A stretch of 64,000 bases of DNA from Macrothele yani (GCA_039090855.1 CM076995.1:116126770-116190769), one strand, 5' to 3'; shown: positions 31,501 to 41,667, counted from the first letter of the stretch. A program made the numbers and translations. The notes: a model not told the origin generated them from the letters alone.

Positions 31501-32183
31501 ACGACCTGCAGAATCCCGACCTGTGTAACCTTCTCCGTCACATCTTCCATCAAACACACCTTCGCTTGTTAGTTCACTCCCCCTCACCCCTCACTTGTGG
31601 GATGCTCAAGTACAATCGTCTGTTTCTCCTGGTTGGTCCACTGCGTCTAGCCATTTCAAAGTACCTGACAACCCTGATGCTACCCCCGCTCGGGGTAGAG
31701 GAAAGCGTCGAAGGACCCACAATGCTCGTGCCAAGAAAACCCGAACAACGACTGACCGCTCTTACCGTAGCGATCACTCAGTCGACTACACCGCATCAGA
31801 TGCTTCTGTTGAACTTGATACTGATACCGATACTGGTTCTGCAGACCCAGTTCTCTCACATGAATTTCTTCAATTTCTAAAAACTTTTTCTTTTCCTCAA
31901 ATTCCAGTCACTGGAGATGTTCTACACAATTTCCTTTCTGGACCACCGTCAAAACAAACAGTCGAAAAACTTTTTATCCTCTTATACTGCAATTCTACCT
32001 GATGTTCTTCTACAATTGCAAATCATCCGTTCTCATCTTCAAGCGGTGTCTCGTGAGACCTTTGGTGATCCGCGCTGGATAACGAAATTCGTTCGTCATT
32101 TAGACCTCCTTTGCATAGCAGCCGATGACACAATCCAGCCACCATCTGATATTTCCGTTCAAGATAGTGAACTTGAATTGTAG

Positions 32184-32345
32184 GATGCCATGTGTTGCAT
32201 CTTTCGCAACAGGCTTCTGTCGCGATTGCGCCTCGCATATGCGTCTGCCTCAACTGACTTTCAGAAACGCCGCTTTTTCCGGGTTTGGCCACCAAATCGA
32301 ACCTGGTTTACTGATCCCTCAGTACATGTACAACTCCTTCTTTGA
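32184..32345 (+). pseudogene. ORF2 C-terminal remnant fused after ORF1
   Basis: In the same frame as the ORF1 stop, the text IFRNRLLSRLRLAYASAST matches IFRNRILARLRLEYFAAST near the C-terminus of the 950-codon ORF2 (minus strand, about 19650-19710). It continues DFQKRRFFRVWPPNRTWFTD to a TGA at 32343-32345. Only one TAG separates it from ORF1, so the deletion joined ORF1 and ORF2 ends in frame or nearly so. Confidence 0.72.
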
Positions 32346-32890
32346 GAACTGTTCTCCATTACTTTGCCATTTGCAATTTTACTTGTATCACTTGCACCTT
32401 GTAAAGTTCCTACCTGTGACATTCGCAACAAAGTTTTTACCATGGTACTCTACTTATTCATGTTATCACATTGTCTTTTACAACACTTTCCATTTGACAT
32501 CAACCATTCTATTACCGCACATGTTGTACATATTATTAATATTTCTTGCTCATTTGATATTAGCCTCTCATAGGCACCTACCCAATGTATCACTACATTG
32601 TACATAGTATTATAACTATACCTTTATCTTTGTTACACATTTCAACTGGAATTGTTCATATCGATTCTTCACTGTGTATCTCTCGGGCATTACTCATGCA
32701 CCATTGTTGTCGGTCACTTCTGTAGCTCAACTTATATCTGTGAAGATACCCATCTACTATGTTTCCATTGCCATTGTATATAGCACATCAGCATCAGTAC
32801 ATTTGTCATCTTCACTGTACATATGTCGTCAATTATGTTTCTGTTGACACTGTAAATACAGGCCCTCTGTACCCTCCTCTCAGGTTTTCT

Positions 32891-33604
32891 CAACAACCAA
32901 TTTTGAAAGCCACAGAGTTGGTAGGGCATAATTGACGAGAATATCAAGGTAGACTTGCTGATTAACAGGTTTGTCCATGATAACCAATGAGCTGGGACCA
33001 TACCACGAAAAACACCTCCACACGAGTACACTGCCAAATGCAGACTTGACCGTAGACACAGTGCACTGTGGTAAATAGCGTTCTCCCGGCTGCCGCCATA
33101 CCCACACACGGCCATCAGACTGATGAATCTTGTACCCGGATTCATCAGTCCATAGGACCCGTTTCCATTGATCTACGGTCTACGAAAAATGTTTTTTACA
33201 CCATGCTAAACGACGAGTAGCATTCCGAGTGGAGATGAAAGGCTTACGAGCAGCCGCACGACCACGGTAACCCATGAAATGAAGTTTTCTGCCAATGGTA
33301 CGTGTGCATACCGAGATTCCAGGATTTTTACTCACCTTTACACTGAGGTCTTGTGCAGTACTCCGTCAATTAGCTGTAACGAGTCTCGTGAGGCTTCGAC
33401 GTCCCCTATCACTGATTTCCTTTGGTCTGCCGGTATGCTTTCTTGAGGCACGCCATGTGTCTTCCATTTATTCAGTACATCCAAAACAGTTGACTTGGGT
33501 ATGTTTAAACGCCTCTCCGTTTCTCTTATGGACAACCGACTAATATAACACTCAACAATCTTTCCTTTCTCAAAGTCAGTTCTCTTCCGCCGCGACATTT
33601 TCAC
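32891..33604 (-). pseudogene. Tc1-like transposase, N-terminal and first catalytic part (split)
   Basis: Starts at MKMSRRKRTDFEKGKIVECY (or the Met two codons on). First HTH with IRETERRLNIPKSTVLDVLN, a second HTH region with GRKLHFMGYRGRAARKPF, first catalytic Asp in RVLWTDESGYKIHQ, then SVLVWRCFSWYG and VYLDILVNYALPTLWLSKL to the LINE junction. A stop lies near 33187 and one frameshift near 33340. The rest of the enzyme is at 29825-30176. Confidence 0.87.
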
Positions 33605-33747
33605 TCAAAATCACAGTGCAATGGGATCGCGGTCAACTGCAGGCTTATTTTTATACCGTTTGCAGCTGTACCGCGCATCTTAACAATGCAGCGGATCCGT
33701 TCATTTGCTTTTGAAGGGTGTCCGGTGACTTTTGTCAATATAGTGTA

Positions 33748-34042
33748 TATTTAGATGTAAACTTATGTTTATTCGCTATTTCATCAAGAATGTCATTGTG
33801 TCTGTCGAAAAGAGTCCACAGACGTGGAGAAATTATTGTTGTAACAGTTCCGCACAAAAATTTGGAAGTAATCTTGAACCAGAAGAAATTCGCGTTAGAC
33901 ATTAAATTCATTATTTCGCAAGTTTCACGAATACGAGAATTTCAGCGTACTACATCCCTTCCCTTTCGCAGATTATGTTCTTAAGTAGACTGATCCAAAT
34001 CAAGAAAAAAATTGCGAATACATTGTCAGTAGCATTTCTTTG
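33748..34042. other. Short spacer
   Basis: Nothing recognised; the 88-codon frame at 33718-33984 starts inside the Tc1 end and has no known motif. Confidence 0.4.
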
Positions 34043-34250
34043 TCGTTATTTTGTTTTGTTTCGGGATTGAACGTCCACCATGAACAACTCTAAGAATTAT
34101 AAGCAGTTCCCCGTCCCTAATTTAGGGCCAATAGTTCCAACGAATGAACAGAGCCAGCACCATCCTGCAAACACAGCACCCATGCCGCATTTAGGCCCAT
34201 CTCTGACGACTGACGAAACCCACGGTTCAGACCTCTCGGCCACCGGTAGA
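34043..34250 (-). repeat. SINE, full length, old
   Basis: Minus orientation: GGGATTGAACGTCCACCATG, CCGTCCCTAATTTAGGGCC, CAGAGCCAGCACCATCCTG, CCCATGCCGCATTTAGG; the head region is strongly diverged. Confidence 0.75.
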
Positions 34251-34404
34251 ATTCAACATTCATGAAAGCGTAGATGGCTATTTTTTTTTTATTAATTTTT
34301 AAAGAAATTAAGAAAAGTATCTCTCTATCTAGGGGAAATTTCTATCCTCATATATTTGATGTCCCATATTCTTGCTCTTTAACAACAAACTGCTATTTCA
34401 ATGC

Positions 34405-34720
34405 TGTAGATCATCACCATCAACAACCATTCTCAATCAACTGCGGAATGAAGATCTCCCCAAGTCTCTTCCTCAACTCTGTATCTTAAGCAATACTCTT
34501 CCATATTACTCTAACATGCTTCCGAAATTCATCCACCCATCTCCCACGCGATCTTCTTCTAGGTCTTTTCCTTTTCCTTGGTATCCAGTCTTGCATTTCA
34601 GTTGTCCACCGGTGGTCAGTTCTTATGGAAATATATGGTCCAGCACATTCCCACTCGAGTATCCTTACTTAAATTATGATGTCATCGGCTCTTGTCAGTT
34701 TCCTGATCTATGATAGGTTT
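34405..34720 (-). pseudogene. RTE LINE 3' fragment
   Basis: Plus-strand words ATCATCACCATCAACAACCA, TCCACCCATCTCCCACGCG, TTCTTCTAGGTCTTTTCCTT and TTCAGTTGTCCACCGGTGG line up in order with the last ~200 bp of the RTE copy at 14523-15687, in the same orientation. On the minus strand this is the C-terminal tail including the GRWVDE and DRRW blocks, with the (GAT)n end at the left. No open frame remains. Confidence 0.8.
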
Positions 34721-34730
34721 CATTAAGTGG

Positions 34731-34926
34731 AACTTGGATGGCCGAGTGGTCAGTGGCTCGGGCCTCTAGCTAATCATACTGGGGACCAAGTTCGAGTGAG
34801 GAATGAGTGCTGTGTTTCTTCTATGGCATCGGTTCTCTCCTTTTTGTAGTCATTGACTCTAATTTGATACGGGCGACTCTTTTCAGCCTTAGATGCTCAC
34901 GATAGTCGTTAAATCCCAAAACAAAT
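34731..34926 (+). repeat. SINE, tRNA(Leu)-like head
   Basis: The head ACTTGGATGGCCGAGTGGTC is closer to a tRNA-Leu/Ser 5' half than the young copies. The body (GTGCTGTGTTTCTTCTATGG, GCTCACGATAGTCGTTAAAT) is diverged. It supports a class II tRNA origin for the family. Confidence 0.8.
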
Positions 34927-36217
34927 ACATTTACGTGTTCTCACATATATTTTTGCAAAGCAGCAAATAAAAATATTACATGGACCAAAAGAGTTCCTTT
35001 CCAACGACATAATATGAGGATGTACTTAGCAAAATTGCCATAAAGTGTATACATATATATATATATTCATCACTAAAGGCCATTGGGTTTCGTGCTTGAT
35101 TTTTGACAACGACCTTAGTTCAAGAGAGCAATGGAAATTTGTCACCGCTCCAGTTAAAGAGAAATACTAGTCGTTATCGTCTTTCTGTGTGCCAAAAATG
35201 AAAATACCAGCAACTTAGAAAATTTGAAACTATGAATAAAGACAAAGCTCGATCAATAAGTAATAGAGAAACATTATATCCTTCATAAAGAAGAAGTCTA
35301 TTTTAGGAACAAATATTAGCTTTGAGTAGATCGGTGGGAAATTGCTATTTTGTACCAAGTGAGACAGGAAGTATGGCTAACAATTTCGGTCGACGAAATT
35401 TTTATTTCCGTTCCTAAAAGCTCACGACTTCCTCAATTTAAACCTGGGAAGATGTCCAGGATGATGACATATAGGAAATGTACACGGAAAACCACAAAAA
35501 ATTCTAGGGAAAAATTCAAAACAAATGCCACTGTATACTGCTGTCGGACTGCGGGAAATGGTACGAAAACAAAATGTCTTTCAGACAGTAACGCGCAAAA
35601 AAGCAAGGAGAAATCCTAAAATTTCCTTGTAACTGAGTGCTTGGAAGTTTTAATTCCAGGCAGCTGAAGTAGAAAAGGAATTTCGGGAGTGAACTATCAC
35701 AAGGTTGTTTGTCGGGGATAAAATAGGGTAATAAAGAGTGAGAGCAGCGAACAAATGAGCTAGTTCACTGAGACATCCCCAGAACTAGGTAATTAACACG
35801 CGTTAAGGCATAGGTGCTTAATAAAAATACTGAAGCGTGTTCACATAACAAGAGGAAATGGGTTGAAGCTGGTGAGAAAGATAGTATAGTATTATAAAAT
35901 AGTAGGCCAAAGCAAATGGTGGAAAAGAAATGGTCGGTGGACGCATGCACACGAGCAAAATCAGTGTAAAAAACGCAAATTGTTTCTAAACACACTTCAT
36001 TCAGTCTGATTCGGTGAAAAAATTGCGGTACAATAAATCAAACGCTAAATGATGACTGCTACCACTGTTCTGAAATGGCCTTCTTTGCCGTAGTACCTTC
36101 GTGGAAATTAAACGTGACCCCCAGTCCCCGTGTGTGAAGAATTAAGATTAGCTTCTGTTCAGCTTCAGAAAGATAGATTCCGTTCTCTTTCAATGAAAAC
36201 GAAATGTGGCTCAAGGG
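34927..36217. other. Spacer
   Basis: Short (TA)n at about 35051-35066. Frames at 35350-35619 and 35765-35995 show no recognisable motif. Confidence 0.5.
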
Positions 36218-36893
36218 CAGAGACGTAGCCAAGAGAGAAGGTTCTAGGGTTCCGAACCCCTCTCGAAATTTTTCACCTGCCGTATTTTTGTGTATTGTTT
36301 TCATACAGTCATTTCTCAATAAGTACTTTTTTTGACATAGTTATATACAGTTTGTGCCTTGTTTTTGTCCTTCAGTTTGTAAGTTCAATCAGGTTAGCTG
36401 CAGTCGTTTCAGCTTAATTAGAATATATAATTATGTTACACGTTTAAAATTTTTCTCTGATCATTACACTTTTTATGTGCATTGACTTCTCACCTCTCTC
36501 TGTATTCGTGCAAGGAAAAAAAAAAAAAATTAATACCCGCCGAGACATTACTACACCTCTTTTTGCCTGCGAGCAGGAATTCTACACCAGTGTTCGGTGG
36601 CTGTTAGAAGTACAGGGTTAGATCCAAATCTCAGTAAAAAAAAGTAAAAGAAACTGCTCTTTTCGATGATAAAGTGGATTAAATCCACTTCCAGTTTTTT
36701 TCCCTTTTAAGTGATTAAATCCACTTTAAAAGGAACAAAACTGGACAGCAATTGCGGACCTTTTTTTATCAGTACAATAAAATATTCTTCTTAGTGCATA
36801 CAAATTCCTTGATGATATGTCTACACACACATACACAGTAGTTTCAGATTCAACCTGGGACTCCCCTGAAATAAAATCCTGGTTACGTCACTG
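36218..36893. mobile_element. Candidate non-autonomous hAT-like element
   Basis: The left end CAGAGACGTAGCCA and the right end on the minus strand CAGTGACGTAACCA differ at 2 of 14 bases and match the CAGTGRCGTARCCA ends common in hAT elements. The 8-bp flanks (CTCAAGGG and CCTTGTCA) do not match, so the target duplication is lost or the call is wrong. The interior is non-coding, with an A run (36516-36528) and two palindromes. Confidence 0.5.
36672..36753. repeat. Two palindromes sharing TTAAATCCACTT
   Basis: 36672-36690 reads AAGTGGATT-A-AATCCACTT, a perfect 9-bp inverted pair around one base. 36712-36753 pairs CCTTTTAAGTG with CACTTTAAAAGG around GATTAAATC. The two share the same core, so one may be a copy of the other. 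They could extrude as cruciforms or form RNA hairpins. Confidence 0.75.
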
Positions 36894-36983
36894 CCTTGTC
36901 AAGAGATAAAAATTCATTGTCCTCTTATACAAAAGTTCAGCATTTTATTCAAAACAATGCGAGCAGTAACGCTTTTAAGAGAC

Positions 36984-37130
36984 AATCTACACCATCGAGT
37001 GGTTAGCGGCGTGGGCTTCGGACTAATTATCAGAGGTGGGCTCGGGCTCGAATCCCGGGTGGGGATGCGCTTGCCGTATGGCGATGACCCTCCACTCCAT
37101 GGGAACAATAGCTTCAAATTAGGAACAGAA
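36984..37130 (+). repeat. SINE, old, 3' truncated
   Basis: Head CATCGAGTGGTTAGCGGCGT with a B box GGCTCGAATCCCGGG and the first half of the body (ATGCGCTTGCCGTATGGCG, CCATGGGAACAATAGC). The GTTGCTCACGG 3' part is missing. Confidence 0.72.
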
Positions 37131-37791
37131 AGAAGTACAACTTTGAAACAAAATGAGAATTGATAGCTTTTTGCATGGGAGCCCTAAGTTCTTGTCACAA
37201 CATCACAGATCGAATACAATAGTGAATTTATTAAGAAATGCTTTTCCATCATCAATTCAACATTATTGTTCACGCTGTTATACATTAACTTACCATAAAC
37301 AAGTAGAAGAGTATATATTTAATATTCATCATCATCATCATCATAAACAACCATTCTCAATCCAGTGCTGGATGGAGTTTTCTCCAAGTCTCTTCCACAA
37401 CACTTCGGCTTCAACAATTCTCTTCCATGTCACTCCGGCATGCTTTCGAATTTCATCCACCCATCTCCTACGTGGTCTTCATCTGGGTCCTTTCCTGCAC
37501 TTTGGTATCCACTCTGGTATTTCAGTTGTTCAACGGTGGCCAGTTCTAGCAATATGCCCAGGCTATTGCAGCTCGAGGTTTTACTTTGATCATGATGTCA
37601 TTAATTAATTCTTGTCATTTTCAAAATCCATGAGTTCTTTTTCCATTTTATTCAAATCATCAATGCTTGTTTGAGTTGTTCGCAGCCTCTGTATATCCTT
37701 TTTTAATTATGATCCATGCCTCTGATCCATAAGTAAGAACTAGAAGGTTACATCGATTAAACACTTTTAAGATATAATCGTAATTTGCTCT

Positions 37792-38253
37792 TTTTTTTTT
37801 TTTTTTTTTGATTGTAGGTTTTTTTTTTTTTTTTTTGATTGGAGGTTTAACGACCACCGTGAGCAACTCCATGGGCTATAAGCAGTCGCCCGTCCCTAAT
37901 TTAGGGTCACTGGTTCCAGGGAAGGGAGAGAGCCAGTGCCGTAAGACAAACACAACATCCATGCCTCACCGGGATTCGAACCCGGACTCCTTACGGACGA
38001 ACAATCAGAGACCAGCGCCTTAGACCACTGAGCCACTGGGGCGGCGATTGTAGGTTTAACGACCACCGTGAGCAACTCAATGGGTTATAAGCAGTCGCCC
38101 GTCCCGAATTTAGGGTCACTGGTTCCAGGGAAGGGAGAGAGCCAGTGCCGTAAGACAAACACAACATCCATGCCTCACGGGATTCGAACCCGGACCCCTT
38201 ACGGACGAATGATCAGAGGCCAACGCCTTAGACCACTGCGCCACCGGGGCGGC
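37792..38253 (-). repeat. SINE (outer of a SINE-in-SINE pair)
   Basis: The outer copy consists of its T-run tail at 37792-37821 and its body and head at 38046-38253. A 10-bp duplication AATTTGCTCT of the RTE target flanks it exactly (37782-37791 and 38254-38263). It was later split by the second SINE at 37822-38045. Confidence 0.9.
37822..38045 (-). repeat. SINE (inner), inserted in another SINE
   Basis: Complete copy with T-run tail, body and head. The flanking duplication GATTGTAGGTTT (37810-37821 and 38046-38057) is sequence of the outer SINE's 3' end, so this copy landed at the tail junction of the older SINE. Confidence 0.92.
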
Positions 38254-38286
38254 AATTTGCTCTGGAAAATTGAAGTTTTTATTTTG

Positions 38287-38500
38287 ATGTTGTTTGGGGG
38301 TTTAACGATCACCATCAACAACTCAATGGGCTATAAACAGTCGCCCGTCCCTAATTTAGATCCTTCGATTCCAGGGAAGGGAGGGAGACAGTGCCGTAAG
38401 ACAAACACAACATCCATGCCTCACCGGGACTCGCACCTATACTCATCTCGGACGAGCACTCTGACACCAGCGCTTAGAGAACTGCGCCACCGGGGTGGCA
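38287..38500 (-). repeat. SINE in the same RTE relic
   Basis: Minus orientation: GGGTTTAACGATCACCATC, GTCGCCCGTCCCTAATTTAG, GACAGTGCCGTAAGACAAAC, ending with the antisense A box TGCGCCACCGGGGTGGC. It interrupts the RTE text between AAGTTTTTATTTTG and ACACTATTTCTTCC. Target duplication not clear. Confidence 0.88.
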
Positions 38501-38925
38501 CACTATTTCTTCCAGCAAGCTTTATGCGGCAATAAATGTCTGCTTCGACATGACCGTCGCTTCATGGCTGTTGTCCAAGGTAGATATGGACACCAGTTAC
38601 TTCTAAATTTTACTCCATCAACCTCTAAATATTAGATAAATTAAATATTATGTGAATAATATTTAAATATTAAATATTTTCCGCAAGTTCTTTAATCCCC
38701 TTCTTCACTCTTGTCAGCAAACTCCTGGACCATACTCTGCAGTTCTGATGGAGTGCTTGCAAAAATGACTACGTCATCGGTAAAACGAAGTTGAGTTAAA
38801 AAGCCTTCGTCAGTTCCCATGCCTTCCCAGTTCAATGATTGAATATTATTCTACAATGTGGTATTGGAGAGCTTAGGATATATGGTATCATTTTGTTGCA
38901 GTCTCTTTCCAATTCCATTTAAAAT

Positions 38926-39675
38926 TAACACCGGACAAAATACCTATATACGTACTACGGCAGAATGAAAGAAAACAAAAAGCTGATATTTATATACTCA
39001 CTGAAAAAGGCAATATCGGTAACTCTACACGTCACATTATGGAGAAATTGCTATTACAGGTACGCCCACGATATTTTATTAGGCTATTTGCACTACCAAA
39101 TTTTCAGTATTTGGAACACTCCAAAAAATTTTGGAATTACGTAAAATCCAGAATATACCAGGAAACGGAGATACCCTCTTTATTGGCATACAATACTATA
39201 TGTTCCTGCTACTTTGCCAAAACATTCGGCACCAGAAAGAACGGAAAACCATGGACATATTTTTATTTGTAGTGATTTTTTTTTTTTTTCAGTTTGCATT
39301 ATAGTAACATGGCTATTGTGACGGATTCGAAACAGATACATGTGGCTTAGCGAGTAAATTTTGCGCTGATTTTCTAGTTGAAATACCTGGAAAATCTTGG
39401 GAATGCTTCCTCTACTCGATTGCAAAGATAATAAATATTTCTGATTTGACCCTGGGAAGCAGAGATACCGAGAACATAGAAAGACTTAGGGTGGATAAGC
39501 ACGAATGGCACGACATACGGATTTTCATCATGTTCTTCACTGTCTGAAAGAGATTATTATTTTTTTTTTCGGTAGGATACGTCTTTTCCACAGACCGGAT
39601 AGGTGGATAGACAGTGAAAAGTATAGGTCACACTTCTTTTAATGTACTTCTGGCCGATTAGTACGAGCCAATACA
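38926..39675. other. Spacer, nothing recognised
   Basis: A 77-codon frame at 39039-39272 is open, with no motif known to me; T run at 39277-39289. Confidence 0.45.
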
Positions 39676-39891
39676 ACCACCTCGGTGTCCGAGTGGTCAA
39701 AGGCGTAGGTTTCTAACTACTCGTCCGTGCTGGGACAGGGTTCGAGCCCAGAATAAGAGGTATGGGTGAGGTGCTTTCCTTATGGCGCTGCTTCGGTATC
39801 TTTCTTGGAGCTAGTGGCCCTTAATTAGGGATGAGTGGCTGCTTGTAGTCCTCAGAGTTGCTCACTGTGGTCGTTAAACCCCGAAAGAAAA
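39676..39891 (+). repeat. SINE, old
   Basis: Head CCTCGGTGTCCGAGTGGTC with a B box GGGTTCGAGCCC, body GGAGCTAGTGGCCCTTAATT, 3' end GAGTTGCTCACTGTGGTCGT, short A-rich tail. The TCCGAGTGGTCAAAGGCG head is again tRNA-Leu/Ser-like. Confidence 0.85.
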
Positions 39892-40033
39892 AATACTCAT
39901 AGCGTAATGGTAGAGGAAACGAAGATTCTTATGAGTGCTGAGAAATTAAGAGCGATTCTGTACGATTTACAAGTGGTAAATGAATAATAGAACCGTAAGA
40001 TAGCATTTCATCATTTTTTTTTTTTATTGGAGT

Positions 40034-40262
40034 TTTTTTTTTTTTTTTTTAATTGGAGGTTTAACGACCACCGTGAGCAACTCAATGGGCTATAAGCAGT
40101 CACCCGTCCCTAATTTAGGGTCACTGGTTCCAGGGAAGGGAGAGAGCCAGTGCCGTAAGACAAGCACAACATCCATGCCTCGCGGGATTCGAACCCGGAC
40201 CCCGTTCGGACGAATGATCAGAGGCCATCGCTTAGACCACTGCGCCACCGGGACACGGCAAT
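40034..40262 (-). repeat. SINE, young
   Basis: Near-consensus copy in minus orientation with an 18-base T run. A second T run and ATTGGAG remnant just before it (40015-40033) suggests that it landed in the tail of another, now truncated, copy. Confidence 0.9.
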
Positions 40263-40671
40263 TCCGTCCATGGGCGTAGACTAGTATCATCGGGGGGGGG
40301 GGGGTCAGTTGTTTGATTAAACAAAATAATTCGAGTAAGTTTTTGGAACAGAATTACCGAAATTACTATTTTAATACGAAATCCGCACAATGTGTTGCTC
40401 CATTCAAACAACTAAGAAGCATAAACGCCTGAATTACAAGGTAAAGGAATAATTAAAAACTGCGGCCTACGGTCATTCTCACTTTAAACGCTGAGATCAT
40501 CATCGAACGGGGAGGCAAATTGAATGATCGGCAATAAAATGGGAGGGTCACTCTGAGTCTGCAGATTCCATAAAACACAAATATCCATAGCAAGAAAGGA
40601 GGATTAGGAAGGGTACAATGACGGAGGCCGAAGGCTCAAAGATAGGATCATGCCCTGCCCAACCACGTCAT
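40263..40671. other. Spacer with G tract
   Basis: 13 G at 40291-40303. CCATGGGCGTAGACTAG just before it resembles a hAT end, but no partner was found. Confidence 0.4.
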
Positions 40672-40863
40672 CTAGGCCGCTCCTGTGGCGCAGTGGTCTA
40701 GGGCTGACTTATGGCCATTCGTCAGTGAAGGGTCCGGGTTCGAATCCCGTGAGGCATGGATGTTGTGTTGGTCTTACGGCCTAAATTAGGAGCCAGTGAC
40801 CCTAAATTAGGAACAGGCGACTGCTTGTAGCAGAGTAAGTTGCTGACAGTGGTCGTTAAACCC
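40672..40863 (+). repeat. SINE, internally deleted
   Basis: Full head (TGTGGCGCAGTGGTC; GGGTTCGAATCCCG). The body lacks the CTGGCTCTCTCCCTTCCCTG segment and instead duplicates CCTAAATTAGGA(G/A). 3' end AGTGGTCGTTAAACCCCC with no A tail. Confidence 0.85.
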
Positions 40864-41085
40864 CCGCTGCCCCGGTGGCGCAGTGGTCTAAGCGATGGCC
40901 TCATTCGTCCGAACGGGGTCCGGGTTCGAATCCCGGTGAGGCATGGATGTTGTGTTTGTCTTACGGCACTGGCTCTCTCCCTTCCCTGGAACCAGTGACC
41001 ATAAATTAGGGACGGGCGACTGCTTATAGCCCATTGAGTTGCTCACGGTGGTCGTTAAACCTCCAATCAAAAAAAAAAAAAAAAC
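40864..41085 (+). repeat. SINE, young, head to tail with the previous copy
   Basis: Near-consensus copy directly abutting 40672-40863 in the same orientation; A tail at 41071-41085. This is the third tandem SINE pair in the window. Confidence 0.92.
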
Positions 41086-41170
41086 CCCAATTAAAAAAAA
41101 AATGTAATCTAGAATATCCCATTCCATGCAAATTACATTAACACATTGGCATAAAGCCATAAATAACCTG

Positions 41171-41375
41171 CAACCCCGGTGGCGCAGTGGCCTCAGCGCT
41201 GGACTTCTGACCATTCGTCTGAAATGGGTCTGGGTTCAAATCCCGAATGGGACATGTTTTATGGAGCTGGCCTGTCCCTTCCTTGGAGCTAGTGGTTCAA
41301 AATTAGGGACGGTCGTCGGCTTTATAACTCATTGAGTTGCTTACGGTGGTCGTTAAAGAACAAATAAAAAAATAA
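41171..41375 (+). repeat. SINE, older
   Basis: Head CCCCGGTGGCGCAGTGGCC and B box GGGTTCAAATCCC are good; the body is shortened (GGGACATGTTTTATGGAGC joins straight to CTGTCCCTTCCTTGGAGC). Confidence 0.85.
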
Positions 41376-41399
41376 TAGCATGAAAAAGAGATATTTGGT

Positions 41400-41478
41400 A
41401 AACCAATAGTCCTAAATTAGGGAAAGGCTACGGCTTATAGCCCATTGAGGTGCTCACAGTGGTCGAACTCCCAAACAA
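41400..41478 (+). repeat. SINE 3' end fragment
   Basis: AACCAATAGTCCTAAATTAG, GCTTATAGCCCATTGAGG and TGCTCACAGTGGTCG with an A/C-rich tail; 5' two-thirds missing. Confidence 0.75.
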
Positions 41479-41489
41479 TAACAACAAAA

Positions 41490-41667
41490 CATACATTTGG
41501 TTTTAGAAAAATGTGGTTTTCAATTATTCAGAATTTTAATTTATGTTCTAGAAATAAGTTTTTTCAAATTGAAATATTTAAGGAAGCATAGTATATTAGG
41601 TGACAAACCAAAGCCGAAAGTTGGGGGGGGGGAAGACACGTTCCCGTCCCCAAATAATTCTACATCC
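41490..41667. repeat. Unnamed repeat, copy A (inverted relative to 45605-45780)
   Basis: Plus-strand blocks TCAATTATTCAGAATTTTAA, TTCTAGAAATAA, GGTGACAAACCAAAGCCGAA, a G run, ACACGTTCCCGTCCCC and ATTCTACATCCGTG align with the minus strand of 45605-45780. Non-coding. Confidence 0.65.

Larger units (their letters stand above)
30379..32183 (+). pseudogene. LINE ORF1 (gag-like) with CCHC knuckle, frameshifted
   Basis: I start at the Met of MATSGEVDVPALASDNDFPP; an in-frame upstream Met at 30295 is less likely because the leader resembles untranslated sequence. The first ~165 residues are Ser/Pro/Thr-rich, followed by a folded stretch (KCDNSNFFVDLP; KVDLGVAFPALSS). After a frame change come YFSDPKFALQVINNGPS and PPEIYDELLLFIAQNFGRI. 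A zinc-knuckle remnant CEGYGHPRALCPHR (C-x4-H-x4-C, first Cys apparently lost in a 2-base deletion) is followed by basic GRGKRRRTHNARAKK, an acidic stretch and ETFGDPRWITKFVRHLDLL. ORF1 proteins coat LINE RNA as a chaperone. TAG at 32181-32183 ends it. At least four frameshifts. Confidence 0.75.
30184..32883 (+). mobile_element. Internally deleted LINE: ORF1 joined to the ORF2 C-terminus
   Basis: Plus orientation inside the Tc1. It has a 5' leader (to 30378), an ORF1-type gag region (30379-32183), then directly a short stretch matching only the last part of ORF2 of the Tx1-like LINE at 19399-22251, then about 540 bp of AT-rich 3' sequence. Endonuclease and reverse transcriptase are absent. 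Such ORF1-only LINE derivatives (like HAL1 in mammals) depend on the full-length element for copying. Confidence 0.75.
29759..33745 (-). mobile_element. Tc1-like element split by an internally deleted LINE
   Basis: Inverted ends CACTATATTGACAAACGCCA (left) and CACTATATTGACAAAAGTCA (right, minus strand), both continuing CCGGACACC. TA follows the right end (33746-33747); the left flank has TG where TA is expected. The Tc1's own DNA is 29759-30183 and 32884-33745. The 2.7 kb between is a LINE derivative, with GTTTTCT at 30177-30183 and again at 32884-32890 as a probable target duplication. Confidence 0.9.
37330..38925 (-). pseudogene. RTE LINE relic interrupted by three SINEs
   Basis: Compared with the RTE copy at 14523-15687, the same order is seen in the same orientation. 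It has the (CATCAT)n end at 37327-37343, TTCATCCACCCATCTCCTAC, GCTTGTTTGAGTTGTTCGCA, CATAAGTAAGAACTAGAAGG, then SINEs at 37792-38253 and 38287-38500, then TTTCTTCCAGCAAGCTTTAT, CTTGTCAGCAAACTCCTGGA, AAAATGACTACGTCATCGG (the antisense catalytic FADD region) and TCTCTTTCCAATTCCATTT. Many indels; no frame survives. A local AT-rich expansion (AAATATTAAAT words) sits at 38620-38690. Confidence 0.88.

Noticed and set aside
32125..32607. 160-codon plus-strand frame
   Set aside because: Overlaps the ORF1/ORF2-tail junction of the deleted LINE in another frame and runs into its AT-rich 3' sequence.
40263..40303. hAT-like CATGGGCGTAGACTAG before a G tract
   Set aside because: No inverted partner was found downstream.
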